Numbered from the stretch's first letter, positions 1 through 8,953 are shown. The stretch is DNA of 64,000 bases from an uncultured Bacilli bacterium (GCA_934098455.1 CAKOOU010000001.1:202542-266541); one strand, 5' to 3'. Notes: generated by a model from the letters alone, not told the origin. Program-made: numbers and translations.

Positions 1-284
1 TACTTACCATACTTTATATTATAATTTAAAAAATATTTATTATCTTTCTTTTCTTCATATTTATTAACTTTAACTCTGTCACTTAAATCTTTACAAAATA
101 TTTTTATATATTTATTACAATATTCTGCCTTAAAACCCTCATCTTTATATGTACTACCAACATTCAATTCTTTATATTCTTTACCAATTAATGTAAAATA
201 TACTTTTTTAGGTCCCAAAATTATAGACAAACAAAAAATTATTCCAACTAGAAAAGAAAGTATTATTACGTATTTTGTTTTCAT
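1..284 (-). CDS. Partial membrane-anchored protein with Ig-like (DUF5011-type) domain
   Basis: An open frame on the minus strand starts at the ATG at 284-282 and runs off the left edge, so the C-terminus is missing. A GTGAGGGTGT ribosome binding site precedes the ATG. The first ~25 residues hold a hydrophobic signal-anchor (VIILSFLVGIIFCLSIIL). They are followed by a stretch with the pattern GKEYKELNVGSTYKDEGFKA, which resembles the start of DUF5011/bacterial Ig-like domains. Such domains commonly sit outside the membrane ahead of enzymatic domains such as polysaccharide deacetylases. Only ~94 codons are visible, so the catalytic part, if any, cannot be judged. Coding status is well supported; the domain call is moderate. 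Confidence 0.6.
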   Translation of the reverse strand, partial: MKTKYVIILSFLVGIIFCLSIILGPKKVYFTLIGKEYKELNVGSTYKDEGFKAEYCNKYIKIFCKDLSDRVKVNKYEEKKDNKYFLNYNIKYGK

Positions 285-321
285 ACACCCTCACTTTACT
301 ATATAGAATAATTAACAATTA

Positions 322-966
322 TTAAGATTCACTTATTATTATAAAAGCTCCAAAAGTTTCTATAATTATGCTCGTTACTAACATTAATGTTATAGCTGTA
401 TCACTTAAAAATTCTCTATCTACAATTCTATTTGCTATCAAAGAAATTATTAGTGCTACCAATCCTAATATAGCTATAATAACACCTATTGGAAGTAAAC
501 TATTTTTCTTTTTATTTTTAACATATTTAGCATTTTCTAACTTAGTAATATTATTAATTTCTTCTACTATATCTTTTTCATTTTTTTCTTGTTCACTAAT
601 ATTATTATCTTCAATATTTACATAATTATCAGGAAATTCTATCTTTTCATCTAAATTAATTATTTTTTCTTCTACTATTATATCTTTTTTTGTAACTTCT
701 TTATTTTCTACTTTCTTTGTAGTATTCTTTTTAGTTGTATTCTTTTTAGTATTATCACTAACTTTTTTTACACTTTTATTATTAGTAGAACTTTTTGTAC
801 TAGCTTTCTTACTATCATTACTATTTTTAGTATTAATACTTTTTTTATTAGTAGAATTTTTTTTCACTGAAGTATTTTTAGTAGTAGTTTTTTTAGTTGT
901 ATTACTATTATTAGTTGATTTTTTCTTAGTCGTATTTTTAATTTCTTCATCTTTTTTATTAGCCAT
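322..966 (-). CDS. Lys/Asn/Thr-rich protein with two C-terminal membrane segments
   Basis: 214 residues. The first ~95 residues are low complexity, almost entirely Lys, Asn, Thr and Ser, with repeated TKK/NTTKK words like the tails of histone-H1-like proteins. An acidic stretch follows (about 95-140). The C-terminus has two hydrophobic helices (about 156-178 and 190-210). The start at 966 is preceded by AGGTGATATGGT on the minus strand. The predicted topology is a long positively charged tail joined to a small membrane hairpin; if the tail is cytosolic it could contact nucleic acid or anionic lipid. No family is recognised. The gene is divergent from the beta-helix protein at 1102. Confidence 0.6.
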   Translation of the reverse strand: MANKKDEEIKNTTKKKSTNNSNTTKKTTTKNTSVKKNSTNKKSINTKNSNDSKKASTKSSTNNKSVKKVSDNTKKNTTKKNTTKKVENKEVTKKDIIVEEKIINLDEKIEFPDNYVNIEDNNISEQEKNEKDIVEEINNITKLENAKYVKNKKKNSLLPIGVIIAILGLVALIISLIANRIVDREFLSDTAITLMLVTSIIIETFGAFIIISES

Positions 967-1101
967 ACCATATCACCTAATATCATTATAGATAAAAACA
1001 CCTATTTTTTCAACTAAAAAATTGTAATTTTTATTTATTTTTCATATAATTAATTGACTAAAAAAAAGAATTGTGTTTTATTATTGTTAGGAGATGATAT
1101 A

Positions 1102-2160
1102 ATGAAAAAATATTTTAAATGTTTTATACTTGCATTAGTTATGATAATGTTATCAATTATAACTGTTAATGCAAAAAGTTCAAAGGATTTATTTCAAGCT
1201 GGAGATAAAGTTTCTATTGATGAAAAATTAGATGGAACATCTTTTATTGCTGGAAATGAAATCAATGTTAATAATATAATTGATGGAATTAGTTTTGTTG
1301 CTGGAAACAAATTAACTTTCAACGCAAATCAAGAATATGTTATAGGTGCTGGAAATGAAATAACTATAGAAAAAGATATAGAAAAGGATTTATTCTTAGC
1401 AGCAAACGATATTAAAGTTAATGGTAATGTTCTAAGAGATACTTATTTAGCAGCAAATACAATTACAATAAATGGTAACCTTAATAGAAACAGTTATGTT
1501 TATGCTAGTGAAGTTACTTTAAAAGGTACATTTAATGGTAACGTAACAGTTTATGCTGCTAATATAAATATTGAAGGAGCAAAAATAACTGGTACACTAA
1601 AATATAATAAAGATGCAGTTATAGATGGTTTAAATGACACTATCAAAACTAAAGTATATAATTCTACTTCAAATAAAATGACATTTAAAGAATATATTTA
1701 TGCTATAGTTTCAAAATATGTTCACATAACTATGTTAGCAATAGTATTAGTATTTGCTTGTGAAAAATTATTTAAAAAATCTTTAAAACAAACAGAAGAT
1801 TTAACTACTAAAAAAACTGCTATTCTTTGTGGAAAAGGTTTCTTATTATTAATTGGTGTTCCAATGGTAGCATTAATGTTATTAATGACTGGTATATTCT
1901 CATCAGTAGGTGTAATAGGTGGAATAATTTATGGTATTTTAGTTTACATTGCAAACATATTTACAGCTTATACAATAGCACATAAACTAGATAAGAAATA
2001 TTTTAAAAAGAATATGAATAGTTATATCTTAATGATAGTAGGTTTATTTATAATTTATGTTTTAAGTTATATACCATATATTGGTGGATTTGTATCATTA
2101 TTAAGTCTATTATTTGGATTAGGTATATCTGGAAATATGATTATAGAAATGAAAAAGTAA
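1102..2160 (+). CDS. Signal-peptide beta-helix (bactofilin-like) membrane protein
   Basis: 352 residues from the ATG at 1102, chosen because GGAGATGATATA lies just upstream; an in-frame ATG at 1054 has no good ribosome binding site. Residues 1-25 form a signal peptide (ILALVMIMLSIITVNA). Residues ~26-185 are short repeats of the kind GNEINVNN, ANDIKVNGN and ANTITINGNL, the hallmark of a right-handed beta-helix of the polymer-forming/bactofilin type, here predicted to be extracellular. Four or so membrane helices follow (about 205-350). The family is seen as membrane-anchored polymer-forming proteins; a role in envelope shape or scaffolding is inferred only. Confidence 0.7.
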   Translation: MKKYFKCFILALVMIMLSIITVNAKSSKDLFQAGDKVSIDEKLDGTSFIAGNEINVNNIIDGISFVAGNKLTFNANQEYVIGAGNEITIEKDIEKDLFLAANDIKVNGNVLRDTYLAANTITINGNLNRNSYVYASEVTLKGTFNGNVTVYAANINIEGAKITGTLKYNKDAVIDGLNDTIKTKVYNSTSNKMTFKEYIYAIVSKYVHITMLAIVLVFACEKLFKKSLKQTEDLTTKKTAILCGKGFLLLIGVPMVALMLLMTGIFSSVGVIGGIIYGILVYIANIFTAYTIAHKLDKKYFKKNMNSYILMIVGLFIIYVLSYIPYIGGFVSLLSLLFGLGISGNMIIEMKK

Positions 2161-2203
2161 TTAAAGAAGCATCATTTGTTTCTTTTTTTATGTTATGAAT
2201 TCC

Positions 2204-2289
2204 GACTAATTTAAAGTGAATCTATTGACTAATTTAAAGTGAACCTATTGACTAATTTAAAGTGAACCCCTTGACTAATTTAAAGTCAA
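2204..2289. repeat. Four tandem copies of a 23-bp repeat (last copy partial)
   Basis: Copies start at 2204, 2227, 2250 and 2273. Each carries the core GACTAATTTAAAGTGAA followed by a short variable C/T-rich tail. The period is exactly 23 bp and the fourth copy ends early with a G-to-C change. The array lies between two convergent genes, just before the clpB terminator. Multiple short repeats with TTCACTTTAAATTAG-like cores are reminiscent of the repeated ends of IS21-family elements, but no transposase is present here. The array could instead be a set of binding sites. Confidence 0.75.
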
Positions 2290-2291
2290 AA

Positions 2292-2317
2292 GAAAAAAGG
2301 CCACAATTTATGGCCTT
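2292..2317 (-). terminator. Intrinsic terminator of clpB
   Basis: On the minus strand the stem AAGGCCA / TGGCCTT (2297-2303 with 2311-2317, 7-nt loop) is followed by a T-rich run. It lies 8 bp past the clpB stop codon. Confidence 0.85.
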
Positions 2318-2324
2318 AAATTAA

Positions 2325-4439
2325 TTATTTAGTAATATAAAATTCTCCATTATTATTAACATCAATGTTGACATTACTTCCAAAAACAATTTCATCATTA
2401 ATTAATGCATTCGCTATTAAAGTTTCAATATTTCTACTTACATAACGTTTAATAGGTCTAGCACCAAAATTAATATCAAAACTATTTTCAATAATAAATT
2501 CTTTTGCTCTGTCACTTACAGTTAGAGTTAATTGTTTATCTCTTAAACGTAATTCAATATTTTTAATAATATTGTTAAGAATTTCATGAACTACTTCTTT
2601 ATCAAGTGGTTTAAATACTATAATTTCATCAATTCTATTAATAAATTCAGGTTTAAATGTATGTCTAATAGCCTCATCAACTTTATCTTTATAATTATCA
2701 TCATTATTTAAAATATATTCACTACCTAAATTACTAGTCATAATAATGATTGTATTTTTAAAATCTACAGTTCTACCTTGACCATCAGTTATACGACCGT
2801 CATCAAGTATTTGAAGCAATATATTAAATACGTCTTTATGAGCTTTTTCTATTTCATCAAATAAAACTATACTATAAGGATTACGTCTAACAGCTTCGGT
2901 TAATTGACCGCCTTCATCATAACCAACATATCCAGGAGGAGCTCCAACTAAACGTGAAACACTGTGACTTTCCATATATTCACTCATATCAATTCTTATC
3001 ATGTGTTTTTCATCATCAAATAATTCATATGCTAGAGTTCTAGCAACTTCAGTTTTACCTACACCTGTAGGACCTAAGAACATAAATGAACCAATTGGAC
3101 GATTAGGGTCTTTAATGCCAGCGCGGGCACGTTTTATAGCTTCACTAACAAGTTCCAAAGCTTCATCTTGACCTTTAACACGTTTTTTCATATTTTCATA
3201 TAAATGAATTAATTTATCTTTTTCTCCGCCAACAAGTTTAGCAACTGGAATATTAGTCCACTTAGAAATAATTTTAGCAATAGACTCATCATCAACAACA
3301 TCACTTAATATTGAACGTTTATTGCTGTTATTCAATTCTTCCAATTCACGTTTTAATTCTGGTATAACACCATGACGTAATTTAGCAGCAGTTTCTAAAT
3401 CATAATTATTTTCAGCAACCTCTAATTCATAAGACTTTCTTTCAATTTCTTCTTTCTTTTTAGAAATCTTATCATTAATAATTTTTTCATCTTCCCAATC
3501 ATTTCTAAGTTGTTTTTCTCTAACTTTTAAATCTTCAAGCTTTTTATCAATCTCAATAACTCTATTCTTACTTAGTTCATCTTTTTCATGTTTTAAAGCT
3601 TGTTTTTCAACTTCTAATTGCATTATTTTTCTAGATAGAGTATCAAGTTCAACAGGAACACTTTCCATTTGAACTTTAATAGTAGCACAAGCTTCATCAA
3701 CTAAATCAATTGCCTTATCTGGTAAAAATCTACTAGTTATATATCTATCAGATAATGTTGCAGCAGCAACTAAAGCTTTATCTTTAATACTTACACCATG
3801 GAATACTTCAAATCTATTTTTTAATCCACGTAGTATTGTAATTGTATCTAATACAGTAGGTTCATTAACCTGTATCTTTTGAAAACGTCTTTCTAGCGCT
3901 CCATCTTTTTCAATATATTTTCTATATTCATTTAAAGTTGTAGCACCTATACAATGAATTTCACCACGGGCAAGCATAGGTTTTAACATATTACCAGCAT
4001 CCATTGCACCTTCTAATGCACCAGCACCAACTATCATGTGAATTTCATCAATAAATAAAATTATTTCACCATTACTGTCTTTAATTTCTTTTAAAACAGC
4101 TTTTAATCTTTCCTCAAATTCACCACGATATTTAGCACCAGCAACTAAAGCGCCCATATCAAGTTCCCAAACATGCTTGTTCTTTAAACTATTAGGTACA
4201 TCTCCCTTAACAATTCTAAGAGCAAGGCCTTCAACGATTGCGGTTTTACCAACACCAGGTTCGCCAATTAAAACTGGATTGTTTTTAGTTTTTCTAGATA
4301 AAACACGAGTTATATTACGTATTTCATCATCTCTACCTATAACTGGTTCAATCTTACCATCCATAGCTAGTTTAACAATATCTCGTCCATATTTTTCAAG
4401 TGGTTTCTTTAAATTCTCTTCATAAGGATTTTGTTCCAT
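2325..4439 (-). CDS. clpB: ClpB-type AAA+ disaggregase lacking the N-terminal domain
   Basis: 704 residues from the ATG at 4439, preceded by GGAGGAATATTT; an upstream in-frame start at 4475 lies within the promoter. The first AAA+ domain has Walker A GEPGVGKT (residues ~59-66) and Walker B LFIDEIH. A long coiled-coil middle domain (about 270-390) follows. The second AAA+ domain has GPTGVGKT (~453-460) and [11 protein letters not shown]. No IGF/IGL ClpP-docking loop is visible between the second Walker B and the sensor region, and the coiled coil is full length. Both support ClpB rather than ClpC or ClpA. ClpB is usually ~860 residues; the ~145-residue substrate-binding N-domain is absent. It reactivates aggregated proteins with DnaK in the cytosol. 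A CIRCE element in its promoter predicts HrcA control. Confidence 0.93.
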   Translation of the reverse strand: MEQNPYEENLKKPLEKYGRDIVKLAMDGKIEPVIGRDDEIRNITRVLSRKTKNNPVLIGEPGVGKTAIVEGLALRIVKGDVPNSLKNKHVWELDMGALVAGAKYRGEFEERLKAVLKEIKDSNGEIILFIDEIHMIVGAGALEGAMDAGNMLKPMLARGEIHCIGATTLNEYRKYIEKDGALERRFQKIQVNEPTVLDTITILRGLKNRFEVFHGVSIKDKALVAAATLSDRYITSRFLPDKAIDLVDEACATIKVQMESVPVELDTLSRKIMQLEVEKQALKHEKDELSKNRVIEIDKKLEDLKVREKQLRNDWEDEKIINDKISKKKEEIERKSYELEVAENNYDLETAAKLRHGVIPELKRELEELNNSNKRSILSDVVDDESIAKIISKWTNIPVAKLVGGEKDKLIHLYENMKKRVKGQDEALELVSEAIKRARAGIKDPNRPIGSFMFLGPTGVGKTEVARTLAYELFDDEKHMIRIDMSEYMESHSVSRLVGAPPGYVGYDEGGQLTEAVRRNPYSIVLFDEIEKAHKDVFNILLQILDDGRITDGQGRTVDFKNTIIIMTSNLGSEYILNNDDNYKDKVDEAIRHTFKPEFINRIDEIIVFKPLDKEVVHEILNNIIKNIELRLRDKQLTLTVSDRAKEFIIENSFDINFGARPIKRYVSRNIETLIANALINDEIVFGSNVNIDVNNNGEFYITK

Positions 4440-4464
4440 AAATATTCCTCCATTTCTAATAAAT

Positions 4465-4505
4465 ATTATACTCAATAATTAGCACTTGTCAAGTGATAGT
4501 GCTAA
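4465..4505 (-). promoter_or_regulatory. clpB promoter with CIRCE (HrcA) operator
   Basis: 4479-4505 reads TTAGCACTT-N9-TAGTGCTAA, matching the CIRCE consensus TTAGCACTC-N9-GAGTGCTAA. It overlaps a minus-strand promoter with -35 TTGACA (4492-4487) and -10 TATAAT (4470-4465), 16 bp apart. HrcA bound there would cover the -35 and spacer. This places clpB in the class I heat-shock regulon. Confidence 0.92.
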
Positions 4506-4519
4506 CAAAATAAAATTAC

Positions 4520-4566
4520 TTGACAATATACCAATTTATGGTAATATTAAAGTGTAAATAACACTT
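4520..4566 (+). promoter_or_regulatory. TetR-gene promoter with two candidate operators
   Basis: -35 TTGACA (4520-4525) and -10 TAATAT (4542-4547) with a 16-bp spacer drive the TetR gene. Two palindromes fall here: TACCA-N5-TGGTA within the spacer and -10 region, and AAGTGT-AAATA-ACACTT at 4550-4566 around the start of transcription. Such placement is typical for autorepression by TetR proteins; binding is inferred. Confidence 0.65.
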
Positions 4567-4591
4567 GTTATTTAAAAAGGGGAGATTAAAT

Positions 4592-5182
4592 ATGAGTGCT
4601 GTAAAAATAAAAAAAGAAGATCTAATAAAAGGGTCAATAAAAATAATAAGAGATGAGGGCGACAGTAATTTATCTGCAAGAAATTTAGCTAAAGTAGTAG
4701 GATGTTCTACTCAACCAATATTTAGATTATTCACGAACATGGATGAATTAAAAAGAACTGTATATGATGATGTTTATGAACTTCAAAAAAAATACTTATT
4801 AAAAGGAAATGAACATCAAGTACCATTTATTGGAGTAGGATTATCCTATATAGATTTTGCTACAAAAGAAAAGAATTTATTCAAATTCTTATTCATGTCA
4901 TCATTTACGAAATATAATAACATATTAGAAATGGCGGATAATGATGATGGAAAAAAATATACAGAAATGATAATTAAATCTACAGGATTAAGCCCAGAAT
5001 CATCAAAACAAATATATATTAATACATGGCTAATTATACATGGTATCGCTTCTATGATGGCAACAACAAATTCAAAATTAACAAAAGATGATATAGAAAC
5101 AATTATATTTGATGCATTCAAAGGATACAGACAAGTATTAATGAATAAAGAATTAAACACAAAATACAAAAAAGCTAGCTAA
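4592..5182 (+). CDS. TetR/AcrR-family transcriptional regulator
   Basis: 196 residues from the ATG at 4592, which follows AAGGGGAGATTAAAT; an upstream in-frame ATG at 4565 lies inside the operator region. The N-terminus is a TetR DNA-binding domain: helix-turn-helix around LSARNLAKVVGCSTQPIFRLF (~residues 29-49), then a C-terminal ligand/dimerisation domain (~60-190). It is divergent from clpB and convergent with hisS, whose 3' end it overlaps by 8 bp. Palindromes in its own promoter suggest autoregulation. The ligand and other targets cannot be read from the sequence. Confidence 0.88.
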   Translation: MSAVKIKKEDLIKGSIKIIRDEGDSNLSARNLAKVVGCSTQPIFRLFTNMDELKRTVYDDVYELQKKYLLKGNEHQVPFIGVGLSYIDFATKEKNLFKFLFMSSFTKYNNILEMADNDDGKKYTEMIIKSTGLSPESSKQIYINTWLIIHGIASMMATTNSKLTKDDIETIIFDAFKGYRQVLMNKELNTKYKKAS

Positions 5183-5197
5183 TTGAAGCTAGTTTTT
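5175..5197. terminator. Bidirectional terminator inside overlapping gene ends
   Basis: The stem CTAGCT / AGCTAG (5175-5180 with 5187-5192, loop AATTGA) is followed by TTTTT on the plus strand and by a T-run on the minus strand. It sits across the 8-bp overlap of the TetR and hisS stop codons and can serve both. Confidence 0.75.
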
Positions 5198-6368
5198 CTA
5201 TAAGTTCATCATAACTCAAATTATCTATTATAATTTCATTTTTATTATTTTTAATTAAATATTTATAATTAAAACTTTCTATAGTATACTTACTTTTACC
5301 ACTATAATTTATTTCAGAAATAAATCCCATATTTCTTAAATTTAAACATAAACTAAAATCATCAAACAAAATATTATAATCAATTATTCTTTCAATATCT
5401 TTCAATAAATTTTTTCTATATAATATGTCTATTAATCTTTCTAAACCAATCGCAAATCCAATAGCATTTATTTTTTTACCATCGTCAGTTTTAACAATGT
5501 TATTGTAACAACCTCCACCACAAATTGTATTAGCACATCCAAGTTCCTCAATATTTGTTTTTATTTCAAATACTATATCAGTATAATAATTAAGTCCTCT
5601 AACTAGATTTTTATTCACAACATAATTTATATTTAATGTATCAAGCATTTTCAAAATCTTATCAAAATTATATTTTGACTTTTCATTAATATAATTTTCA
5701 ATTTTTGGAGCATTTAATACTATATCAGAACGTTTATCAATTTTACAATCCAATATTCTAATAGGATTCTTTTTAAATCTTCTTTTACAATCATCACATA
5801 ATTCATTTATATAAGGTTTAAAATATTTCTTTAAAGCAATTTCATATTTGGTTCTATTCTCATAACTTCCTAAATTATTAATATGAACTTTAATTTCTTT
5901 TAATCCTAAATTTTTTAAAATTCCAACAGCTAAACTAATTATTTCAACACTTGAATAAATTGAATTATTATTAAACATTTCTACACCAAATTGTTGAAAT
6001 TCTCTATATCTACCATTCTCTATTTTTTCATGTCTAAACATAGAACCATAATAATAAAACTTTTCAACATTATTATTTTTATATAATTCATTTTCAAGAT
6101 AGCTCCTAATTACTCCGGTTGTTCCTTCAGGTCGAAGAGAGATGTCATCATTATTTTTATCTATAAAATTATATAATTCTTTAGAAACTACATCAGTATT
6201 TGTCCCAATTAATTCATGATATAAAGAAGTATCTTCAAAAATAGGAGTCCTAATATATTTAAAATTATAAATAGTACAATTTTTTATTATCTTATTAATA
6301 ACATATTGCCAAGCAATACCATGACTACCATATATGTCATATGTACCATCTTTTTTAGAAAAACACAT
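5175..6368 (-). CDS. hisS: Histidyl-tRNA synthetase with short C-terminal domain
   Basis: 397 residues from the ATG at 6368 (GGGGATGAG upstream); a longer in-frame start exists but lies in the promoter region. It charges tRNA-His. Class II motifs are clear: motif 1 region (TPIFEDTSLYHELIG), LRPEGT, motif 2 (YYGSMFRHE then GRYREFQQFGVE), the histidine-specific LVRGLNYYTDIVFEI, GGGCYNN, and motif 3 GFAIGLERL. The C-terminal anticodon-binding region after motif 3 is only ~75 residues and poorly conserved, against ~90-100 in typical enzymes. The core is complete, so it is probably active. It is not followed by aspS here, unlike the common hisS-aspS order. Confidence 0.88.
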   Translation of the reverse strand: MCFSKKDGTYDIYGSHGIAWQYVINKIIKNCTIYNFKYIRTPIFEDTSLYHELIGTNTDVVSKELYNFIDKNNDDISLRPEGTTGVIRSYLENELYKNNNVEKFYYYGSMFRHEKIENGRYREFQQFGVEMFNNNSIYSSVEIISLAVGILKNLGLKEIKVHINNLGSYENRTKYEIALKKYFKPYINELCDDCKRRFKKNPIRILDCKIDKRSDIVLNAPKIENYINEKSKYNFDKILKMLDTLNINYVVNKNLVRGLNYYTDIVFEIKTNIEELGCANTICGGGCYNNIVKTDDGKKINAIGFAIGLERLIDILYRKNLLKDIERIIDYNILFDDFSLCLNLRNMGFISEINYSGKSKYTIESFNYKYLIKNNKNEIIIDNLSYDELIEKLASIS

Positions 6369-6427
6369 ATAATTCTCATCCCCTTTCTTAAAAGCACGGA
6401 AAATGATTATAATAAAATTTAAACGAT

Positions 6428-6456
6428 TTGTCAAATAAAAAATATTTTGATATTAT
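6428..6456 (+). promoter_or_regulatory. Promoter giving a probably leaderless transcript
   Basis: -35 TTGTCA (6428-6433), 17-bp spacer and -10 TATTAT (6451-6456). The predicted transcription start, 6-8 nt past the -10, falls at 6463-6464, on the GTG-ATG start codons themselves. No Shine-Dalgarno sequence fits between the -10 and the start. Confidence 0.65.
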
Positions 6457-6465
6457 AAAATAGTG

Positions 6466-7131
6466 ATGAAAATGAAAAAGAAAGATAAACTTAAAATATT
6501 ATATGAAGATAAATCAATAATTGTTATATCTAAACCAAGTAATTTATTAACAATAGGAACCAATAAGGAACATAATAATACACTATACAGAAAAGTATCA
6601 GAATATGTAAAAAAACAACATAAAACTAATAAAATATTTATCGTACATAGATTAGATAAAGATACTAGTGGAATAATAATATTTGCAAAAACAGAACAAG
6701 CAAAAAGAATACTACAAAGAAATTGGGATAAATTTAAAAGAAAATATATAGCATTAGTAGAAGGAATAGTAACAAAAGAAGATACTATTAAAAATTACTT
6801 AGCAGAAACAAAATCATTAAAAACTTATATTACAAATGATAAAAAAATTGGGAAACTAGCAATAACGAAATATAAACCAATAAAAAGTAATAAAGAATAC
6901 ACTTTATTAAATATTGAAATATTAACAGGAAGAAAAAATCAAATAAGAGTTCATATGGAAAATATTAATCATCCAATTGTAGGAGATAAAAAATATAATT
7001 CAAAAAAGAATCCAATAAGAAGAATGTGTCTACATGCAACATATCTAGAATTTATACATCCAATAACAAATAAAAAAATAATAATAGAAGATAAATATCC
7101 AACTATATTTGACAAATTAATTAATAATTAA
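6466..7131 (+). CDS. RluA-family 23S rRNA pseudouridine synthase
   Basis: 221 residues from the ATG at 6466; a GTG at 6463 and an ATG at 6472 are alternatives. It isomerises specific uridines in rRNA to pseudouridine. The catalytic motif is present as HRLDKDTSGIIIFAKT, with the key Asp in RLDKDTSG, followed by GRKNQIRVHM and the C-terminal LHATYLEF block typical of RluA/RluC/RluD. At ~220 residues it lacks an N-terminal S4 domain, so it is nearer to the short RluA-type members. Which uridine it modifies cannot be said. The gene stands alone between divergent hisS and the 7205 operon. Confidence 0.9.
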   Translation: MKMKKKDKLKILYEDKSIIVISKPSNLLTIGTNKEHNNTLYRKVSEYVKKQHKTNKIFIVHRLDKDTSGIIIFAKTEQAKRILQRNWDKFKRKYIALVEGIVTKEDTIKNYLAETKSLKTYITNDKKIGKLAITKYKPIKSNKEYTLLNIEILTGRKNQIRVHMENINHPIVGDKKYNSKKNPIRRMCLHATYLEFIHPITNKKIIIEDKYPTIFDKLINN

Positions 7132-7204
7132 TGTAAACAATAAAATAAATATATTTTAAACAAGTAAAATATGATAAAATTATGTTAAGAAATGGAGAGT
7201 ACAT

Positions 7205-8953
7205 ATGAAAAATACCAATACACTTTTAAAAGAATTAAATGATATGATAGAAAATAAAAAGAATAATATAAAAGATACTAAAAACAATAAAAATATAGTA
7301 ACTAAAGCATTTGAAATATTATCAAGTTTAAAAAAAGAAAATAACGTAGAGGCAATCAATGAATTTGAAGAGGCAATGAATAATAAAGAAAATGGAATCC
7401 AAAAAGAATATTCAAACAAGAATTATGATGGAGCAATAAACAGATTAAAAGGTTTTATAAATAAATATAATAAGAATAAAGATAATATATTATTTATTGA
7501 TAAGGAAATTATTACAGAAATTTTAAGTTCAAAAATGTATTCTGGAATAGAAATAAATAATATAAATGAAAAAATAAAAGAATATGAAACTAATATTGAA
7601 AAAAATAAAGAAAATATTGACCCTAGTAAATATAATGAGTATAAAGAAAATTTAAAAGATTTAGTATCTTTAAAAAATAAAATATTTAATTTATTTGACG
7701 AGTTAATAAAAATAGTTGGAAACAATATAGAAGATAATGAGTATTGGACAAAAGAGGCTGTTAAAATAGAATCAGAAATTAAAGAAAAATATGGAGAAGA
7801 AGTATCTTCAAAATTAGTAAATAAAGTAAATGATATCAGTAAACACTACTCAAATGCTCTTCATTATGAAAATATTATTGAAGTAAATGAATATTATGAA
7901 ATATCAGGAATAAACAAAAATAATAATAAAGAAGATATAAAAGAAGATAACATAGAAACAGACACTAATAAAAATACCAACACAGAAGCAATAAATAATG
8001 ATATTCCTAAACTAACAGGTGAAGTATTAGAAGAAGAAAATGATAAAAAAGAAGAAATTAAAGAAGAGAATAAAGAAGGAAAACCACTTGGATTAGAAGG
8101 TAAAGTTGAAGAACCTGAAAAAGACAAAAAACCTATAAAGAAAAGATGTAAAGTAAAGAAAGTAATAAAAGATGCAAAAGAATGGTTTGAAAAACACCCT
8201 GTAATAAAAAGAATAGTTTTAGGATTGGCATTATGTTTAACAATACATATGGGACTATCTGCATTAATGGTAGTAAACAGTGCATTATGGACAGCTCTAG
8301 GTGGAAAAGGAGCAATGTGTGGATTCCTTCATATGGTAAATCTAGGTTTATCAAAAGTAACAACTTTAGGAACATTCAAATATGTTGCAGAGAGTGGACA
8401 TTACGTTAATGCAGCAGGAAGCGTACTTTATGAAGCAGTTGCACCAAAAATAATAGAAGCATTAACTGAGTTAGCGATTTCAATACCATTATCTAAACAT
8501 ATAATAAATAAAATAAAAAATGTAGGTAAGAAACAAGAACAACCAAAAGAGCCTGAAAATAAAGAAGAGCCAAAAGATAAAAAAATAGAAGAATTAGAGC
8601 AAAGAATAAAAGAACTTGAAGAAAAGTTAAAACAAAAAGACAACGAAATAAATAATTACAAAGATAAATATAAAACTGCTCTAACTACAACTAAAGAATC
8701 ATTATTATTACAAGAAAAAAACAAACAACAAAATTATAATGCAGATGATTTCTTAACACAAAATGATATCGAAGCAAGAAATAAAAGAAAATATAAATTA
8801 TTAGATGACTTATTAAAAGCAAAAGAAGAATATAAAAATAATCCAACAGAAGAAAATAAAATTAAAATAGAAAAACTGCAAGTTAGAATTAATAATCTAG
8901 AAAATAGTAAAAACTATGTAGAAGATAAAATAGAAAAAGGAAAAGGAAAATAA
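7205..8953 (+). CDS. Large coiled-coil protein with central membrane segments, unknown
   Basis: 582 residues; the ATG at 7205 follows AATGGAGAGTACAT. Residues 1-235 are Lys/Glu/Asn-rich and helical. An acidic linker (about 240-315) is followed by a basic patch and hydrophobic segments at ~336-358, ~362-382 and ~408-432. A Pro/Glu/Lys stretch leads into a strong coiled coil (~455-500) and a charged tail. No family is recognised. The promoter resembles those of the type VII genes downstream (extended -10 TGATAAAAT at 7172-7180 with a single TGTAAA half site at 7132). Co-location with the secretion genes makes a link possible but unproven. Confidence 0.6.
   Translation: MKNTNTLLKELNDMIENKKNNIKDTKNNKNIVTKAFEILSSLKKENNVEAINEFEEAMNNKENGIQKEYSNKNYDGAINRLKGFINKYNKNKDNILFIDKEIITEILSSKMYSGIEINNINEKIKEYETNIEKNKENIDPSKYNEYKENLKDLVSLKNKIFNLFDELIKIVGNNIEDNEYWTKEAVKIESEIKEKYGEEVSSKLVNKVNDISKHYSNALHYENIIEVNEYYEISGINKNNNKEDIKEDNIETDTNKNTNTEAINNDIPKLTGEVLEEENDKKEEIKEENKEGKPLGLEGKVEEPEKDKKPIKKRCKVKKVIKDAKEWFEKHPVIKRIVLGLALCLTIHMGLSALMVVNSALWTALGGKGAMCGFLHMVNLGLSKVTTLGTFKYVAESGHYVNAAGSVLYEAVAPKIIEALTELAISIPLSKHIINKIKNVGKKQEQPKEPENKEEPKDKKIEELEQRIKELEEKLKQKDNEINNYKDKYKTALTTTKESLLLQEKNKQQNYNADDFLTQNDIEARNKRKYKLLDDLLKAKEEYKNNPTEENKIKIEKLQVRINNLENSKNYVEDKIEKGKGK

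Noticed and set aside
2204..2289. CRISPR array
   Set aside because: The repeat unit is 23 bp with no spacers of 30 bp or so between copies; it is a simple tandem array. No cas genes are present.
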